DNA from: GCA-002726655 sp046582185
Lineage (GTDB): Bacteria > Pseudomonadota > Gammaproteobacteria > Pseudomonadales > Azotimanducaceae
Direction of reading: 5' to 3'
Length of the DNA: 64,000 nucleotides
Assembly: GCA_046582185.1 (NCBI GenBank)
Contig: JAYGEX010000019.1
Coordinates: 1-64,000 of the forward strand
The translations under genes were made by a program, and so were the position numbers. Positions within the stretch are counted from its first letter, which is position 1; every line of letters begins with the position of its first letter. The notes beneath the pieces were generated by a model that had not been told where the DNA came from, did not search any database, and saw only the letters and a list, made by a program, of their open reading frames with translations. Of the stretch, positions 18,544 to 27,123 are shown one piece after another.

Positions 18544-19065
18544 GTGAGTCTCAAACGGACGACAGTATTATCGTTGTCCGTTTTCCTGTGTCTGCTGTTT
18601 TCAATTCAGGCTGACGCTGCTGTTTATATGACTACCCCTGAGTTCATTGACAATAGTCTGGGCGATTCGTCTGTCGTCAAAAGTGTCTGGATCAGGGATG
18701 ATGAGAACCAGGTCGCGAAAAAAATACTGGGTCACTCATACCCGGGTCTGCGCGTGCGTTATTGGCAGCATGGCTCGAAAACAGCGTGGGTGATGGATGA
18801 AGTTGGCAAGGATAGGCCAATCACTATTGGTGTCGTTGTCTCGGAAGGTAAAATTGAGAAGGTGTCCATTCTTGCCTTCAGGGAAAGTCGAGGTGGCGAA
18901 GTCAGGCATCCATTTTTTACGCGTCAGTTCGTCGATGTGTTTTTGCGAGACAATATGAAGTTGGATAGAAAGATAGATGGTATTGCCGGTGCGACCTTGT
19001 CGGTGCGCGCGGTTTCCAGAGTGAGTCGATACGCACTATACTTGCACTCACTAGTAGTTGAATAG
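18544..19065 (+). CDS. periplasmic FMN-binding domain protein
   Basis: 173 residues from GTG 18544, four bases after the porin stop; an earlier in-frame ATG inside the porin gene is unlikely. A signal peptide runs to about A26. The C-terminal FMN-binding domain has DGIAGAT (145-151), the motif in which Thr is covalently linked to FMN by the flavin transferase ApbE, as in RnfG and NqrC. The protein therefore probably carries flavin in the periplasm and passes electrons. Its neighbours are a porin and a PepSY membrane protein behind FNR- and Fur-like boxes, which fits a metal- or iron-reduction role; that is inference. Confidence 0.8.
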   Translation: MSLKRTTVLSLSVFLCLLFSIQADAAVYMTTPEFIDNSLGDSSVVKSVWIRDDENQVAKKILGHSYPGLRVRYWQHGSKTAWVMDEVGKDRPITIGVVVSEGKIEKVSILAFRESRGGEVRHPFFTRQFVDVFLRDNMKLDRKIDGIAGATLSVRAVSRVSRYALYLHSLVVE

Positions 19066-19076
19066 CTTCCTTCTCG

Positions 19077-19799
19077 TTGAACCTGAATCGCCCCAAGAAA
19101 AATATTTACTACCTGCTTCGTAGAAGTCATAGGACCGTCGGCGTCTTTTTGATTGTTTTCGTGTTGCTGTTATCGGGCACCGGCATCCTGCTGAATCACA
19201 CGGACGATCTAAATCTCAGCAATCATTACGCTCCATCATTTATTGCCGCGCGATACTATCCCAATGGAGGAAAGGATCGCCATATCAAGGGGTGGTTGTT
19301 TCAGGGTAGTTACTACTACGCGCTCGATGGGCAGCTGTTCAGAGACAATGAGCAATTGGGAAGGTGTGAAGATATCCATGGGGTAGGTCGCTTGGATGAG
19401 CATATTATTATTCTGTGTAATGGCGAGTTACTTATCATGACTACCGGGCATCGTCTAATAGAACGTTTGGATGTTGCTATGGGTATTCCTTCCGGCATAG
19501 ACAAAATGGCAGTACAAGATGGTCGATTGATAATTGCCGATGGCGATAGCCAGTATGCCTTTGACCTGGAGTCTCTTGTCGGCAATAGACTTAATCCGGC
19601 CTCAATTGTGGATTGGCCCATGGCAGAAGATGTTCCCGGCAAGCTGCTGCTAAGCCAGAGTATTAGTTGGCAGCAGTTTATACTCGATGTGCACAGCGGC
19701 ATTTTTATAGGAAAGATGGGTAAGTGGTTCTCTGACCTGGTTGCAATCTGCCTCTCCGGTATGGCGATTTCAGGCCTGGCAATGTGGCTTAGGCGATAG
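19077..19799 (+). CDS. PepSY-type membrane protein
   Basis: 240 residues. A basic N-terminus (RRSHRTVG) leads into one helix (about 20-39, with FLIVFVLLLSGTGILLNH, the typical PepSY-TM first segment), a periplasmic domain of about 165 residues, and a last helix with the ISGLAMWLRR end common to these proteins. The start is a TTG (19077) eleven bases after the FMN-protein stop, with no clear ribosome site, so the true start is uncertain. PepSY-TM proteins often accompany flavin- or haem-linked iron reductases. With the two genes before it, this may form an electron path from the inner membrane to a periplasmic flavoprotein. Confidence 0.75.
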   Translation: MNLNRPKKNIYYLLRRSHRTVGVFLIVFVLLLSGTGILLNHTDDLNLSNHYAPSFIAARYYPNGGKDRHIKGWLFQGSYYYALDGQLFRDNEQLGRCEDIHGVGRLDEHIIILCNGELLIMTTGHRLIERLDVAMGIPSGIDKMAVQDGRLIIADGDSQYAFDLESLVGNRLNPASIVDWPMAEDVPGKLLLSQSISWQQFILDVHSGIFIGKMGKWFSDLVAICLSGMAISGLAMWLRR

Positions 19800-19873
19800 C
19801 GCGCGTAAGCCACAACGCGAGTCATGGCTGAAGGATTGCTCTTGGTCGCTTGCGCTTGCTGGGTTGCTTATGA

Positions 19874-21289
19874 TCAAGCCTTCGCTATAGCTGCGATTGC
19901 CTTTGCGATTCTCTTCTTAAACTTATGCTCGTTCCCCTTCACGGCCCCCATCAGATACCAACGTTGGATTAGATCATCAAATTGAATGCTCATTGATCTA
20001 TCGTCGGTCAGACCTTTGCCCAATTTCTGATCCAGGTGTTCAACGTGTAATTTCATTCGTATAAGCTGGGCGGATTCAGGCGAACTGACATGGGCTAACA
20101 TCTCTATCCGCACGCATAGTTCCTCGGCGAATTGGGTGTCAGCGTATTGAACATCTCCAGATAGAGCCTCTGCATAACGTTTGCACAGAATTTTCTGAAT
20201 GTCTTCAGGAAGCTGTTTTGTAAGATCTGTGCCTTTCTCCCATTGCTTGACGATCATTTCCTGGTCGGCGCCATCTTCCAGTTGTTCACACAGCTCAACC
20301 TTACGGACAGGTTCCAGGAGGGCTTGCTCATTCTTCCGTTGTTCTGCATTTTTTATGTAGTTCAGAGCAGACTGCTCAAGAGATTTGTATCTGGATTGAA
20401 ATTCATTATTTCCTGCAAATTCAAATTCAGCAAATGACTGCCGAAAGTCTCGCAAGTCTTGTTGTGATATTTTATTTCCAAGTTTTTCACTGAACTGATC
20501 GCACAGGGTTGCAGCCTTCAGTAGTTGCTCTGTCTTCACTTGACTCGCCTGATCTGTTTCCTGGTCTCGCCTTTCAAAGACGATATCGCAGTATTTTCGA
20601 AATTCTTTCCACAATCTCTGGTCGAATCCACGATCAGTGATTCTCACTTTCTGCCAACGACTCTGGATAGCCTTGACCTCTCTGACCTTGGAAAGCATAT
20701 CTTTCTCAGAATCGATTAGAGCTTGAACTTCCTGAATGTACTCTTCTTTCAATCCGTGATTGCGGTGCTGTTCATTCTTTAGTTTTGACTCGAGCAATTT
20801 CAAAGATTGATGAAACCTGTTTTGTATTGTCTTTTTTTCTCTGTGAGGTATGTCTGCGAATCGCTTCCATTCCGATTTGGCCGCTTTGATGATCTCGTTC
20901 ACTGCTTTCCAGTCTGCATTCTGCCAATCGTTCTTCTCCACAAAGCCCGCCAGGCTGACGCAAATCTTGGTCCTTTCCTGCAGATTCTGATGACGTGTTC
21001 GTCTCTTCATTGCGAAGTATTTGGCGCAGTCGATAAACGCAGCATCTCCTGCTGGCTTAAATTGACGCCAGAGAATTTGGCCTTCTCGCGAATCTGATGC
21101 TCCCAGTTGTTGCCAGCTTTGCTGCAGTTCCTTTATGAGCTTTGCTTTTTCGTCCGGATGTGTTTCGTTGGCAACGGCCAGTTGTACCATTTGCTTACAC
21201 AATTCGCGTCTTTTCGTGTTTGTTGCGTAGTGCTGCCAGTCCTCCAGTTCCTTTAACTGAAGCTCTAGCTTATGGAATGTCAGGACCAT
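19874..21289 (-). CDS. DUF349 domain protein, main frame
   Basis: 471 residues of alpha-helical, coiled-coil-like repeats with the DUF349 pattern (WRQFKPAGDAAF, SEWKRFADIPHREKKTIQNRF, RWQKVRITDRGFDQRLWKEFR). The function of the family is unknown; members are cytoplasmic. The ATG at 21289 is not a good start: GAG sits directly against it, and family-like sequence continues upstream in frame (LQQRFLKLNQQRYAQEM) to about 21350 before a stop. An N-terminal piece lies in another frame just upstream (21313-21438), so a one-base frameshift is likely. Gammaproteobacterial homologues are often much longer. Confidence 0.7.
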   Translation of the reverse strand: MVLTFHKLELQLKELEDWQHYATNTKRRELCKQMVQLAVANETHPDEKAKLIKELQQSWQQLGASDSREGQILWRQFKPAGDAAFIDCAKYFAMKRRTRHQNLQERTKICVSLAGFVEKNDWQNADWKAVNEIIKAAKSEWKRFADIPHREKKTIQNRFHQSLKLLESKLKNEQHRNHGLKEEYIQEVQALIDSEKDMLSKVREVKAIQSRWQKVRITDRGFDQRLWKEFRKYCDIVFERRDQETDQASQVKTEQLLKAATLCDQFSEKLGNKISQQDLRDFRQSFAEFEFAGNNEFQSRYKSLEQSALNYIKNAEQRKNEQALLEPVRKVELCEQLEDGADQEMIVKQWEKGTDLTKQLPEDIQKILCKRYAEALSGDVQYADTQFAEELCVRIEMLAHVSSPESAQLIRMKLHVEHLDQKLGKGLTDDRSMSIQFDDLIQRWYLMGAVKGNEHKFKKRIAKAIAAIAKA

Positions 21290-21312
21290 CTCCTGAGCAT
21301 AACGCTGTTGAT

Positions 21313-21438
21313 TCAGTTTGAGAAACCTTTGCTGCAGCTGATGGCTTGCTTGATATTACCGGACGCAAGGGCTGAGCTCAGCATTTGTAAGGCTTCTATT
21401 GGGTTCGATAATTTAGCAGGCAAAGGTATTTCGGTCAT
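21313..21438 (-). pseudogene. N-terminal fragment of the DUF349 gene in a shifted frame
   Basis: ATG 21438 opens a 41-residue frame beginning MTEIPLPAKLSNPIEAL and ending SNIKQA-like sequence before running to TGA at 21313. One extra base near 21342-21345 would join it to the downstream frame as ...KQA-HQLQQRFLKLNQ..., which reads as continuous helical sequence. It could be a real mutation, a sequencing or assembly error, or programmed; no slippery run is evident. Confidence 0.5.
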
Positions 21439-21583
21439 GAAGCCAGTACGCAGAGCGGAGTAACTTCCTATTAAGTTCTCCTGTGAATACTAACTAGGTT
21501 CCGAAAATCTAAATTGAGGTTCTATCTATGCCAAGCCATACCGACAGGGATAGACCGGAGGTTTGCCCTGTCCCAGCTATCAA

Positions 21584-21823
21584 CTAGAGGGCATTGTGGC
21601 TACCATCGCAGAGAGGCTTTCCATTTGAATGTTTACAACCACAGAAAAACAGTTTTTTTGACGCTTCAGCTTTGTATTTGATCGGAAGGAATTCCGTATC
21701 CTGGTGAGATCCATCGCAAAATGGCTGCTTTGCACTCTTTCCACATGCACACCAGAAATAAGATTTACCTTCTTCTACGTCGACGCCATATGGGCTTTTT
21801 TGTGCAATTACAGGTTCGGCCAT
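21584..21823 (-). CDS. CDGSH iron-sulfur domain protein
   Basis: 79 residues with two CDGSH-type motifs: CACGKSAKQPFCDGSH (about 25-40) and CGCKHSNGKPLCDGSH (about 61-76). Each has three Cys and one His, the ligand set for a redox-active 2Fe-2S cluster like that of mitoNEET. The tandem two-domain form is common in bacteria. It has no membrane anchor, so it should be soluble. It sits alone between the DUF349 gene and the divergent acyl-CoA dehydrogenase; its role in iron or redox sensing is not shown here. Confidence 0.9.
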   Translation of the reverse strand: MAEPVIAQKSPYGVDVEEGKSYFWCACGKSAKQPFCDGSHQDTEFLPIKYKAEASKKLFFCGCKHSNGKPLCDGSHNAL

Positions 21824-21958
21824 TAGTACTCTCCAGTTTCAAGGCTTACGAAAATCGTAATACCCATCCTACCTTGTTGAAAATGGTGGTTACAAACAAT
21901 ATTATTCGTGGCTCTCCTTCTCAATGCTTTTTTCAGGGCCTTCATTGACACCCTGCTC

Positions 21959-21985
21959 ATTGGAAAGCGCTTATTGGAAAGCGCC
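21959..21985. repeat. 14-bp tandem duplication upstream of the acyl-CoA dehydrogenase
   Basis: ATTGGAAAGCGCTT followed directly by ATTGGAAAGCGCC. It lies about 45 bases before the dehydrogenase start. Confidence 0.7.
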
Positions 21986-22029
21986 GGCGGAGACACGATT
22001 TATTACCCAGTACTACACGGAACACGACT

Positions 22030-23163
22030 ATGGATTTTTCATTTTCAGATGAGCAGCGTTTATTACAGGATAGCGTTCAACGATTTATCCAAAACAGCTA
22101 TACCTTTGAATCCCGGCAAAAAAATATTCAGAGCGAAGATGGCTTCAGCCGTGAAAACTGGGCAACTTTTGCGGAGTTAGGGTGGTTGGGTCTGCCATTT
22201 TCAGAGGCGGACGGTGGTTTCGGCGGAACGCCTATTGAGACCATGGTCATGATGGAGGAATTTGGCAAGGGCCTGGTAATCGAACCGTATCTATCAACAG
22301 TGATTCTGGCAGGAAGGGTCATCGCAGATGCCGGTTCCCAGACTCAAAAGGAGGATGTACTGGCAGAAATCATTGCCGGCTCCAAGTTTGCGGCTTTGGC
22401 CTTTGTTGAGCCACAGGCGAGATTTAACCTTGCCGATACAAAAACGACTGCCACGGAGAAAGATGGTGGATATGTCATCAATGGTTTTAAGGGTGTGGTC
22501 CTTGGCGGTCCAAGTGCTGATATTCTCGTCGTGCCTGCACGAACCAGCGGAGGTCAGAAGTCGCAGGATGGAATAACAATGTTCCTGATCGATGCATCGG
22601 CAGCTGGCGTGTCCCGGCGTGACTATCCAACAGTAGATGGCTGGCAGGCCTCAGAGATCAGCTTCGAAAATGTTGAAGTTGATTCAAAGGCAGTACTTGG
22701 TTCTGTGGGGGAAGGTTTCTCGTTGCTGGACAAAGCAATTGATTACGCAATTCTTGCCATTGGCGCCGAGGCAGTTGGTGCCATGGAAGTGCTGTATAAG
22801 ACAACGGTTGAATATTGCAAGACCAGGCAACAGTTTGGCCAGCCCATTGGTAAATTCCAGGTTTTGCAACATAGAATGGTAGATATGTTCATTGAGCATG
22901 AACAAAGTAAATCCTTGCTCTATATGGCGGCCATGCGCCTGGATGAGGGATATGATACTGCTGCGAAAAAAGCGGTGTCGGCGTTAAAGGTACAGGTAGG
23001 TAAAGGTGGAAAATTTGTTGCCCAGAATGCGGTGCAACTACACGGTGGAATGGGCATGACGGATGAACTGAATGTTGGTCACTACTTCAAGCGCTTGACC
23101 ACCATCGAGACCTTGTTCGGCAATGTTGATTACCATCTAAGAAAGTACGCCAGCATTTCATAG
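22030..23163 (+). CDS. acyl-CoA dehydrogenase family protein
   Basis: 377 residues, the single-unit FAD-dependent fold: N-terminal helices (MDFSFSDEQRLLQDSVQRF), a beta-domain at about 120-230, and a C-terminal helical domain with RQQFGQPIGKFQVLQHRMVDM and VQLHGGMGMTDE, where the GGMGMT loop contacts FAD. The gene upstream of a hydrolase and far from other beta-oxidation genes leaves the substrate open; the sequence resembles the pimeloyl- or CaiA-like group more than short-chain fatty acyl enzymes. The 57-base gap to the next gene on the same strand suggests co-transcription. Confidence 0.88.
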   Translation: MDFSFSDEQRLLQDSVQRFIQNSYTFESRQKNIQSEDGFSRENWATFAELGWLGLPFSEADGGFGGTPIETMVMMEEFGKGLVIEPYLSTVILAGRVIADAGSQTQKEDVLAEIIAGSKFAALAFVEPQARFNLADTKTTATEKDGGYVINGFKGVVLGGPSADILVVPARTSGGQKSQDGITMFLIDASAAGVSRRDYPTVDGWQASEISFENVEVDSKAVLGSVGEGFSLLDKAIDYAILAIGAEAVGAMEVLYKTTVEYCKTRQQFGQPIGKFQVLQHRMVDMFIEHEQSKSLLYMAAMRLDEGYDTAAKKAVSALKVQVGKGGKFVAQNAVQLHGGMGMTDELNVGHYFKRLTTIETLFGNVDYHLRKYASIS

Positions 23164-23219
23164 GTTTAACGAAACTGTACCAAAAGAAGTAAGGATTAAT
23201 CCAAACACACAGGTCGCTT

Positions 23220-24077
23220 ATGTCAGATACACCAGATTGGTTTTGGGAATACGTTGAGACAGCAACTGAATCGGGTTCCGTTGAAGTTGAAGGAATTGAC
23301 ATTAACTACTTTACCTGGAGCTCACCGGGTAATCCGGGTCTTCTCTTTGTCCATGGTCACAACGCCCATGCACATTGGTGGGACTTTATTGTGCCAAGGT
23401 TCAAGGACGATTATCAAAGTGTTGCGCTGGATCTGTCTGGCATGGGTGATAGTGATCATCGAGACGAATACACGGCGGACCTTTTCGCAAAGGAAATACT
23501 GGCAGTCGCTGACAAGTGTGAAATGCCGGAAAATACAATTCTGGTTGCCCATAGCTTTGGTGGCATCATGGGTTTGCGCACCGCCGCAACCTACGCATCT
23601 AGATTCAAAGGTTTGATTCTACTTGATTCAGGTGTAAAGCATCCGGACGATGAGCGTCCAAAAGAACCAGAGCGCTGGTCGCAGCCTAAAGTATATCCCA
23701 ATAAGGAAATTGCCCAATCTCGCTTCCGCCTTCAGCCACCACAAAAGTGTGAGAATGAATTTGTGGTGCAACACATTGCACGAAACTCAATTGAGTATGA
23801 TGGCGATGGTTTCGTTTGGAAATTTGACGAAGAGCTGAGCTCGCGGACGAAGTTAAGCGGTGATATCAAGGCGGACTTGCAAGCTGTGAGCTGTAAAATC
23901 GCACTGATATATGGCCAGAACAGTGAGTACTTTACAGAAAAAAGTGCTGCCTACATGAAAGAATTGCAGCCGGCTCTGGAAGTATATGAGTTGGCAGATG
24001 CCCAGCACCACCTGTTTCTCGATCAACCAGTGGCCTTTATGGATAAACTTAGCGACATCCTGGATAGCTGGAAGTAA
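23220..24077 (+). CDS. alpha/beta hydrolase
   Basis: 285 residues with the canonical fold: oxyanion HG motif FVHGHNAHAHWW, nucleophile elbow AHSFGG (Ser at about 112), a later Asp before the last strand, and the catalytic His in DAQHHLFLDQP. No signal peptide. ATG 23220 is preceded by AGG. It follows the acyl-CoA dehydrogenase by 57 bases on the same strand. Ester, lactone or thioester hydrolysis is possible; no substrate clue remains. A protein-like open frame at about 24092-24199 after it is unexplained. Confidence 0.88.
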   Translation: MSDTPDWFWEYVETATESGSVEVEGIDINYFTWSSPGNPGLLFVHGHNAHAHWWDFIVPRFKDDYQSVALDLSGMGDSDHRDEYTADLFAKEILAVADKCEMPENTILVAHSFGGIMGLRTAATYASRFKGLILLDSGVKHPDDERPKEPERWSQPKVYPNKEIAQSRFRLQPPQKCENEFVVQHIARNSIEYDGDGFVWKFDEELSSRTKLSGDIKADLQAVSCKIALIYGQNSEYFTEKSAAYMKELQPALEVYELADAQHHLFLDQPVAFMDKLSDILDSWK

Positions 24078-24199
24078 TTGCCTTAAACCCCCGGGACGTA
24101 CGCGGCGAAACAAAGAGCATAGAAGTGACCTATACGCTCTCACCGGAGGCGGAGCCGCTAATTCAGCAAATAAGGGTCAGGGTAGTAGATAACGAGTGA

Positions 24200-25006
24200 T
24201 CATGCCTCAGCGGTAACGAGGAATTGCGGCAAGAGTGAAAGGTAGCTGCGGTTTTCTATGGCCTGATCCACGCCCTGTAAAAAAGAGGTAATCTTTACCT
24301 CGTCCATTTTTCCCGATAAGCGGGCGTATGAAGCCATATTCTGTAGCACCGGGCGCAAGCCTCCCTCGGCATCGGGATTGGCGATCACCTGAATGCGAAC
24401 ATTGCTAAAACCTGCCTCACGAAAAAAACCATAGAGCTTTCTGCCTATCTGAGGCGTGCGGAAGGCGATTCGTGCGGCAGACATGATTTCTCTAAATAGG
24501 TCTCCCACGGGTTCGACAAATGCGGCATCCCAATCACTATCGCTGACATGGGCGATGCCTCCGGGCTTTAGGATGCGCCGAAACTCACGAATTGTAGCTA
24601 CTGGATCGGGTACATATTCCAATACATTTTTACAAATGACCCTGTCGACGGAGGCGTCATCCACGGGGAGGTCTTTACCGGTGATGTGTCTGCAGTCAAT
24701 GCGGGAATCAAGATTACTCTTGCCTGCCAGCTCCCGGGTCCTATTAAGGAATTCCTGATTAATGTCCAGAGCGATAATCTTTCCCTTGTCTCCAACCCTG
24801 CGCGCGAGTTCGATAGACAGTGCGCCCGGGCCGCAGCCGTAATCGACGACAATCTGTCCTGCAGCGATCTTTGCCGGGGAGATAAGCGCCTCGTGGCTCT
24901 GTCGCCACTGAAACATGTTCTCGTATCGAGCCATGCGTTCCGGCTCCACGGTGGCCCAGTGATCCTGGTAGTAGGTCTCCAGATTTTTTCTCATCGTTTT
25001 TCCCAT
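24200..25006 (-). CDS. class I SAM-dependent methyltransferase
   Basis: 268 residues. Motif I is VVDYGCGPGALSIELA, followed by the acidic motif II (IIALDINQEFL) and ICKNVLEYVPD, the usual SAM-binding series of UbiE-like small-molecule methylases. A start at 24994 (the next Met) is nearly as good and has GGGAAAA upstream. It is convergent with the hydrolase and divergent from the Gfa-type gene. The acceptor is unknown. Confidence 0.85.
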   Translation of the reverse strand: MGKTMRKNLETYYQDHWATVEPERMARYENMFQWRQSHEALISPAKIAAGQIVVDYGCGPGALSIELARRVGDKGKIIALDINQEFLNRTRELAGKSNLDSRIDCRHITGKDLPVDDASVDRVICKNVLEYVPDPVATIREFRRILKPGGIAHVSDSDWDAAFVEPVGDLFREIMSAARIAFRTPQIGRKLYGFFREAGFSNVRIQVIANPDAEGGLRPVLQNMASYARLSGKMDEVKITSFLQGVDQAIENRSYLSLLPQFLVTAEA

Positions 25007-25148
25007 TGCGACTGTATTCAGTTAAGTTGCGGCGGCACCCGGTTAGAATAACACCCAAAACAAGAACCCATGCTGTCCATTGCCATTGGCGGACGTATAC
25101 TGGCTTGTGCTAATTTAAAGTTCACTTTAGAAAAAGAAGGGGAAGGAA

Positions 25149-25556
25149 ATGGCAAATACGGGGCAATGTCTTTGCGGTGAAATTAAATACGAACTGGCTA
25201 ATGCACCTGCGATGACTGGTGTCTGCCATTGCAAGAATTGTCAGAGGCAAGCAGGTTCTGCGTTCTCCACGCTCGCTGGCGTTGCCAAGTCTGACTTCAA
25301 TCTTGTCTCTGGCGAGTTAAAACTCTATAAGGATAGCGATACCAAGAGCGGTAATACCGTTGAACGATTCTTTTGTGGCAATTGCGGCTCTCCTATTTAC
25401 TCTGCAGTTCCAAGTCAGCCTGACACCTTATTTCTTAAGACCGGTACGATGGATGATACCAGCGACTTCAAACCACAATTCCACGTCTGGTGTGATACTA
25501 AACAAAATTGGGTAGAGCTTCAGGAAGGTGTGCCGCAAATGGCAACTCAATCCTAA
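25149..25556 (+). CDS. GFA-family (glutathione-dependent formaldehyde-activating-like) zinc protein
   Basis: 135 residues with the family's zinc ligands: CLCG at the N-terminus, CHCKNCQRQAG in the middle and FCGNCGSPI near residue 78. The family includes Gfa, but most members have no shown activity on formaldehyde. A strong ribosome site (GGGGAAGGAA) precedes the ATG. It is followed by a 14-bp tandem array and a terminator, so it is a single-gene unit. Confidence 0.88.
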   Translation: MANTGQCLCGEIKYELANAPAMTGVCHCKNCQRQAGSAFSTLAGVAKSDFNLVSGELKLYKDSDTKSGNTVERFFCGNCGSPIYSAVPSQPDTLFLKTGTMDDTSDFKPQFHVWCDTKQNWVELQEGVPQMATQS

Positions 25557-25557
25557 G

Positions 25558-25599
25558 GGTTTAAAAGAAGCGGTTCAAAAGCAATGGTTGAAAAGCCAG
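25558..25599. repeat. 14-bp tandem array, three diverged copies
   Basis: Units GGTTTAAAAGAAGC, GGTTCAAAAGCAAT and GGTTGAAAAGCCAG follow each other directly after the stop codon. The shared core GGTTNAAAAG is conserved in each copy. Confidence 0.65.
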
Positions 25600-25603
25600 C
25601 ATA

Positions 25604-25632
25604 AAAAAGGGGAGCAATTAGCTCCCCTTTTT
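25604..25632. terminator. Rho-independent terminator, likely bidirectional
   Basis: AAAAAGGGGAGC, a five-base loop AATTA, then GCTCCCCTTTTT. The 12-bp stem is flanked by A and T runs on both sides, so it can end both the Gfa-type gene from the left and the thiolase from the right. Confidence 0.92.
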
Positions 25633-25672
25633 GCCTTTCTCTATTTACTCTCCAAAACAGGAAGCGAATAGA

Positions 25673-26860
25673 CTAGCAAGCTTCGAACAGACCTGCCGCA
25701 CCCATACCACCACCGATACACATGCTCACGATGCCGTATTTCTTCTCACGACGCTTGAGCTCACGAACCAGGTGACCTGTACAACGAGAGCCTGTCATGC
25801 CGAATGGGTGACCAATTGAGATTGAGCCGCCATTTACATTGTAAATTTCAGGATCAAAGCCCAGCTTGTCACGGCTGTAGAGACACTGTGAAGCAAATGC
25901 TTCGTTGAGTTCAACGAGATCGATATCATTGATCGTCAGGCCAGTTGCCTTGAGTAACTTAGGCACTGCAAATACAGGACCGATACCCATTTCATCAGGT
26001 TCGCAACCAGCAACAGTCCAGCCACGGAAGTAAGCCATTGGCTCCAGTCCCAGCTGCTCTGCACGCTCTGCACTCATGATCAATGTCATTGAAGCGCCAT
26101 CAGATAACTGTGATGCGTTACCGGCAGTTACCGTACCATCTTCTTCGAATACTGGCTTCAAGCTGGCGAGACCTTCAAGCGTGGTGCCTGGACGATTACA
26201 CTCGTCGCCAACGCACTCGCCATCTACGATTTCAGTTTCCTTGGTTTCTTTGTTGATGATCTTGGCGTACTTAACTTTCATAGGTATGATTTCGTCATCA
26301 AACAAACCGGCTTGCTGTGCCGCGGCTGTTCGTCTCTGACTTTCCAACGAAAACTCATCCTGATATTCACGGCTAATGTTGTAGCGACGTGCAACAACTT
26401 CAGCAGTGTTTCCCATTGCCATAAAGATGTCAGGCGATTTTTCAAGGATCGTTGGATGCGGGTCTGACTTACCAGGCTTCTGGCGTGTTCCGGCAGAAAT
26501 GGACTCAACACCACCAGCGATCATGATTTCTGAACAACCACTACCAATCTGGTTAGCAGCGAATGCAATTGAATTAAGGCCAGAGGAACAGGCTCGGCTA
26601 ATTGTTGATCCGGCAACTGTTACAGGCAGCTGGGAGAGAATAACTGCAAGCCGTGCGATATTGCCACCTTGCTCACCTGTTTGTCCTGCAGCACCAACAA
26701 TTACATCTTCAACTTCTGCTGGGTCAACCTTTGGATTTCTGGAAATCAACGCATCAATACAATGCGCGAGCAAGTCGTCCGGTCGAGTTAAATTAAACGA
26801 ACCCCGGAAGGATTTTGCCAATCCGGTTCTTACACTGTCTACTATCACTACATCGCGCAT
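25673..26860 (-). CDS. thiolase (acetyl-CoA acyltransferase family)
   Basis: 395 residues of two tandem thiolase folds. The nucleophile is C91 in STISRACSSGLNSIAF; the His is in SIGHPFGMTG and the second Cys in CIGGGMGAAG near the C-terminus. A good ribosome site, GGAGG, precedes the ATG at 26860. It either cleaves 3-oxoacyl-CoA in fatty-acid degradation or condenses acetyl-CoA. It is alone, without fadB or a PHB gene beside it, so direction is unclear. It is separated from the next gene by a long repeat array. Confidence 0.9.
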   Translation of the reverse strand: MRDVVIVDSVRTGLAKSFRGSFNLTRPDDLLAHCIDALISRNPKVDPAEVEDVIVGAAGQTGEQGGNIARLAVILSQLPVTVAGSTISRACSSGLNSIAFAANQIGSGCSEIMIAGGVESISAGTRQKPGKSDPHPTILEKSPDIFMAMGNTAEVVARRYNISREYQDEFSLESQRRTAAAQQAGLFDDEIIPMKVKYAKIINKETKETEIVDGECVGDECNRPGTTLEGLASLKPVFEEDGTVTAGNASQLSDGASMTLIMSAERAEQLGLEPMAYFRGWTVAGCEPDEMGIGPVFAVPKLLKATGLTINDIDLVELNEAFASQCLYSRDKLGFDPEIYNVNGGSISIGHPFGMTGSRCTGHLVRELKRREKKYGIVSMCIGGGMGAAGLFEAC

Positions 26861-26988
26861 TCGTAGCCTCCATTAAAAAAAGAATTGCGTTAAAAACGGG
26901 GGGCTATTAAACACCTATTGGAGCGTACTATTCAAGCGTTTGAGGGCGATGATGTTGGGTGATGCAGGCCCATCAGCTAGAACTATTT

Positions 26989-27123
26989 AGAGCCGGAGAG
27001 GTTTTTGTTAAGAGCTGCTGAGGTTTTTGTTAAGAGCTGCTGAGGGCTTTTTTGTAGGAGCCGCTGAGGGCTCTTAATTTAGAACCGCTGAGGGCTCTTT
27101 TATAAGAACCGCTGAGGGCTCTA
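26989..27123. repeat. tandem array of about six 22-25 bp units
   Basis: Six degenerate copies of a unit like AGAGCCGCTGAGGGCTCT plus a short T-rich tail fill the space between the thiolase start and the GH20 stop; the last copy supplies the GH20 stop region. Inside each unit GAGCC can pair with GGGCTC, giving a row of small hairpins. A related partial copy (AGAGCCGCTGGATG) occurs near 30595. There are no unique spacers, so it is not a CRISPR array. Confidence 0.85.

Noticed and set aside
24092..24199. Short protein-like frame after the alpha/beta hydrolase
   Set aside because: It reads well (SPEAEPLIQQIRVRVVDNE) but has no start or family match, so I cannot call it a gene remnant with confidence.
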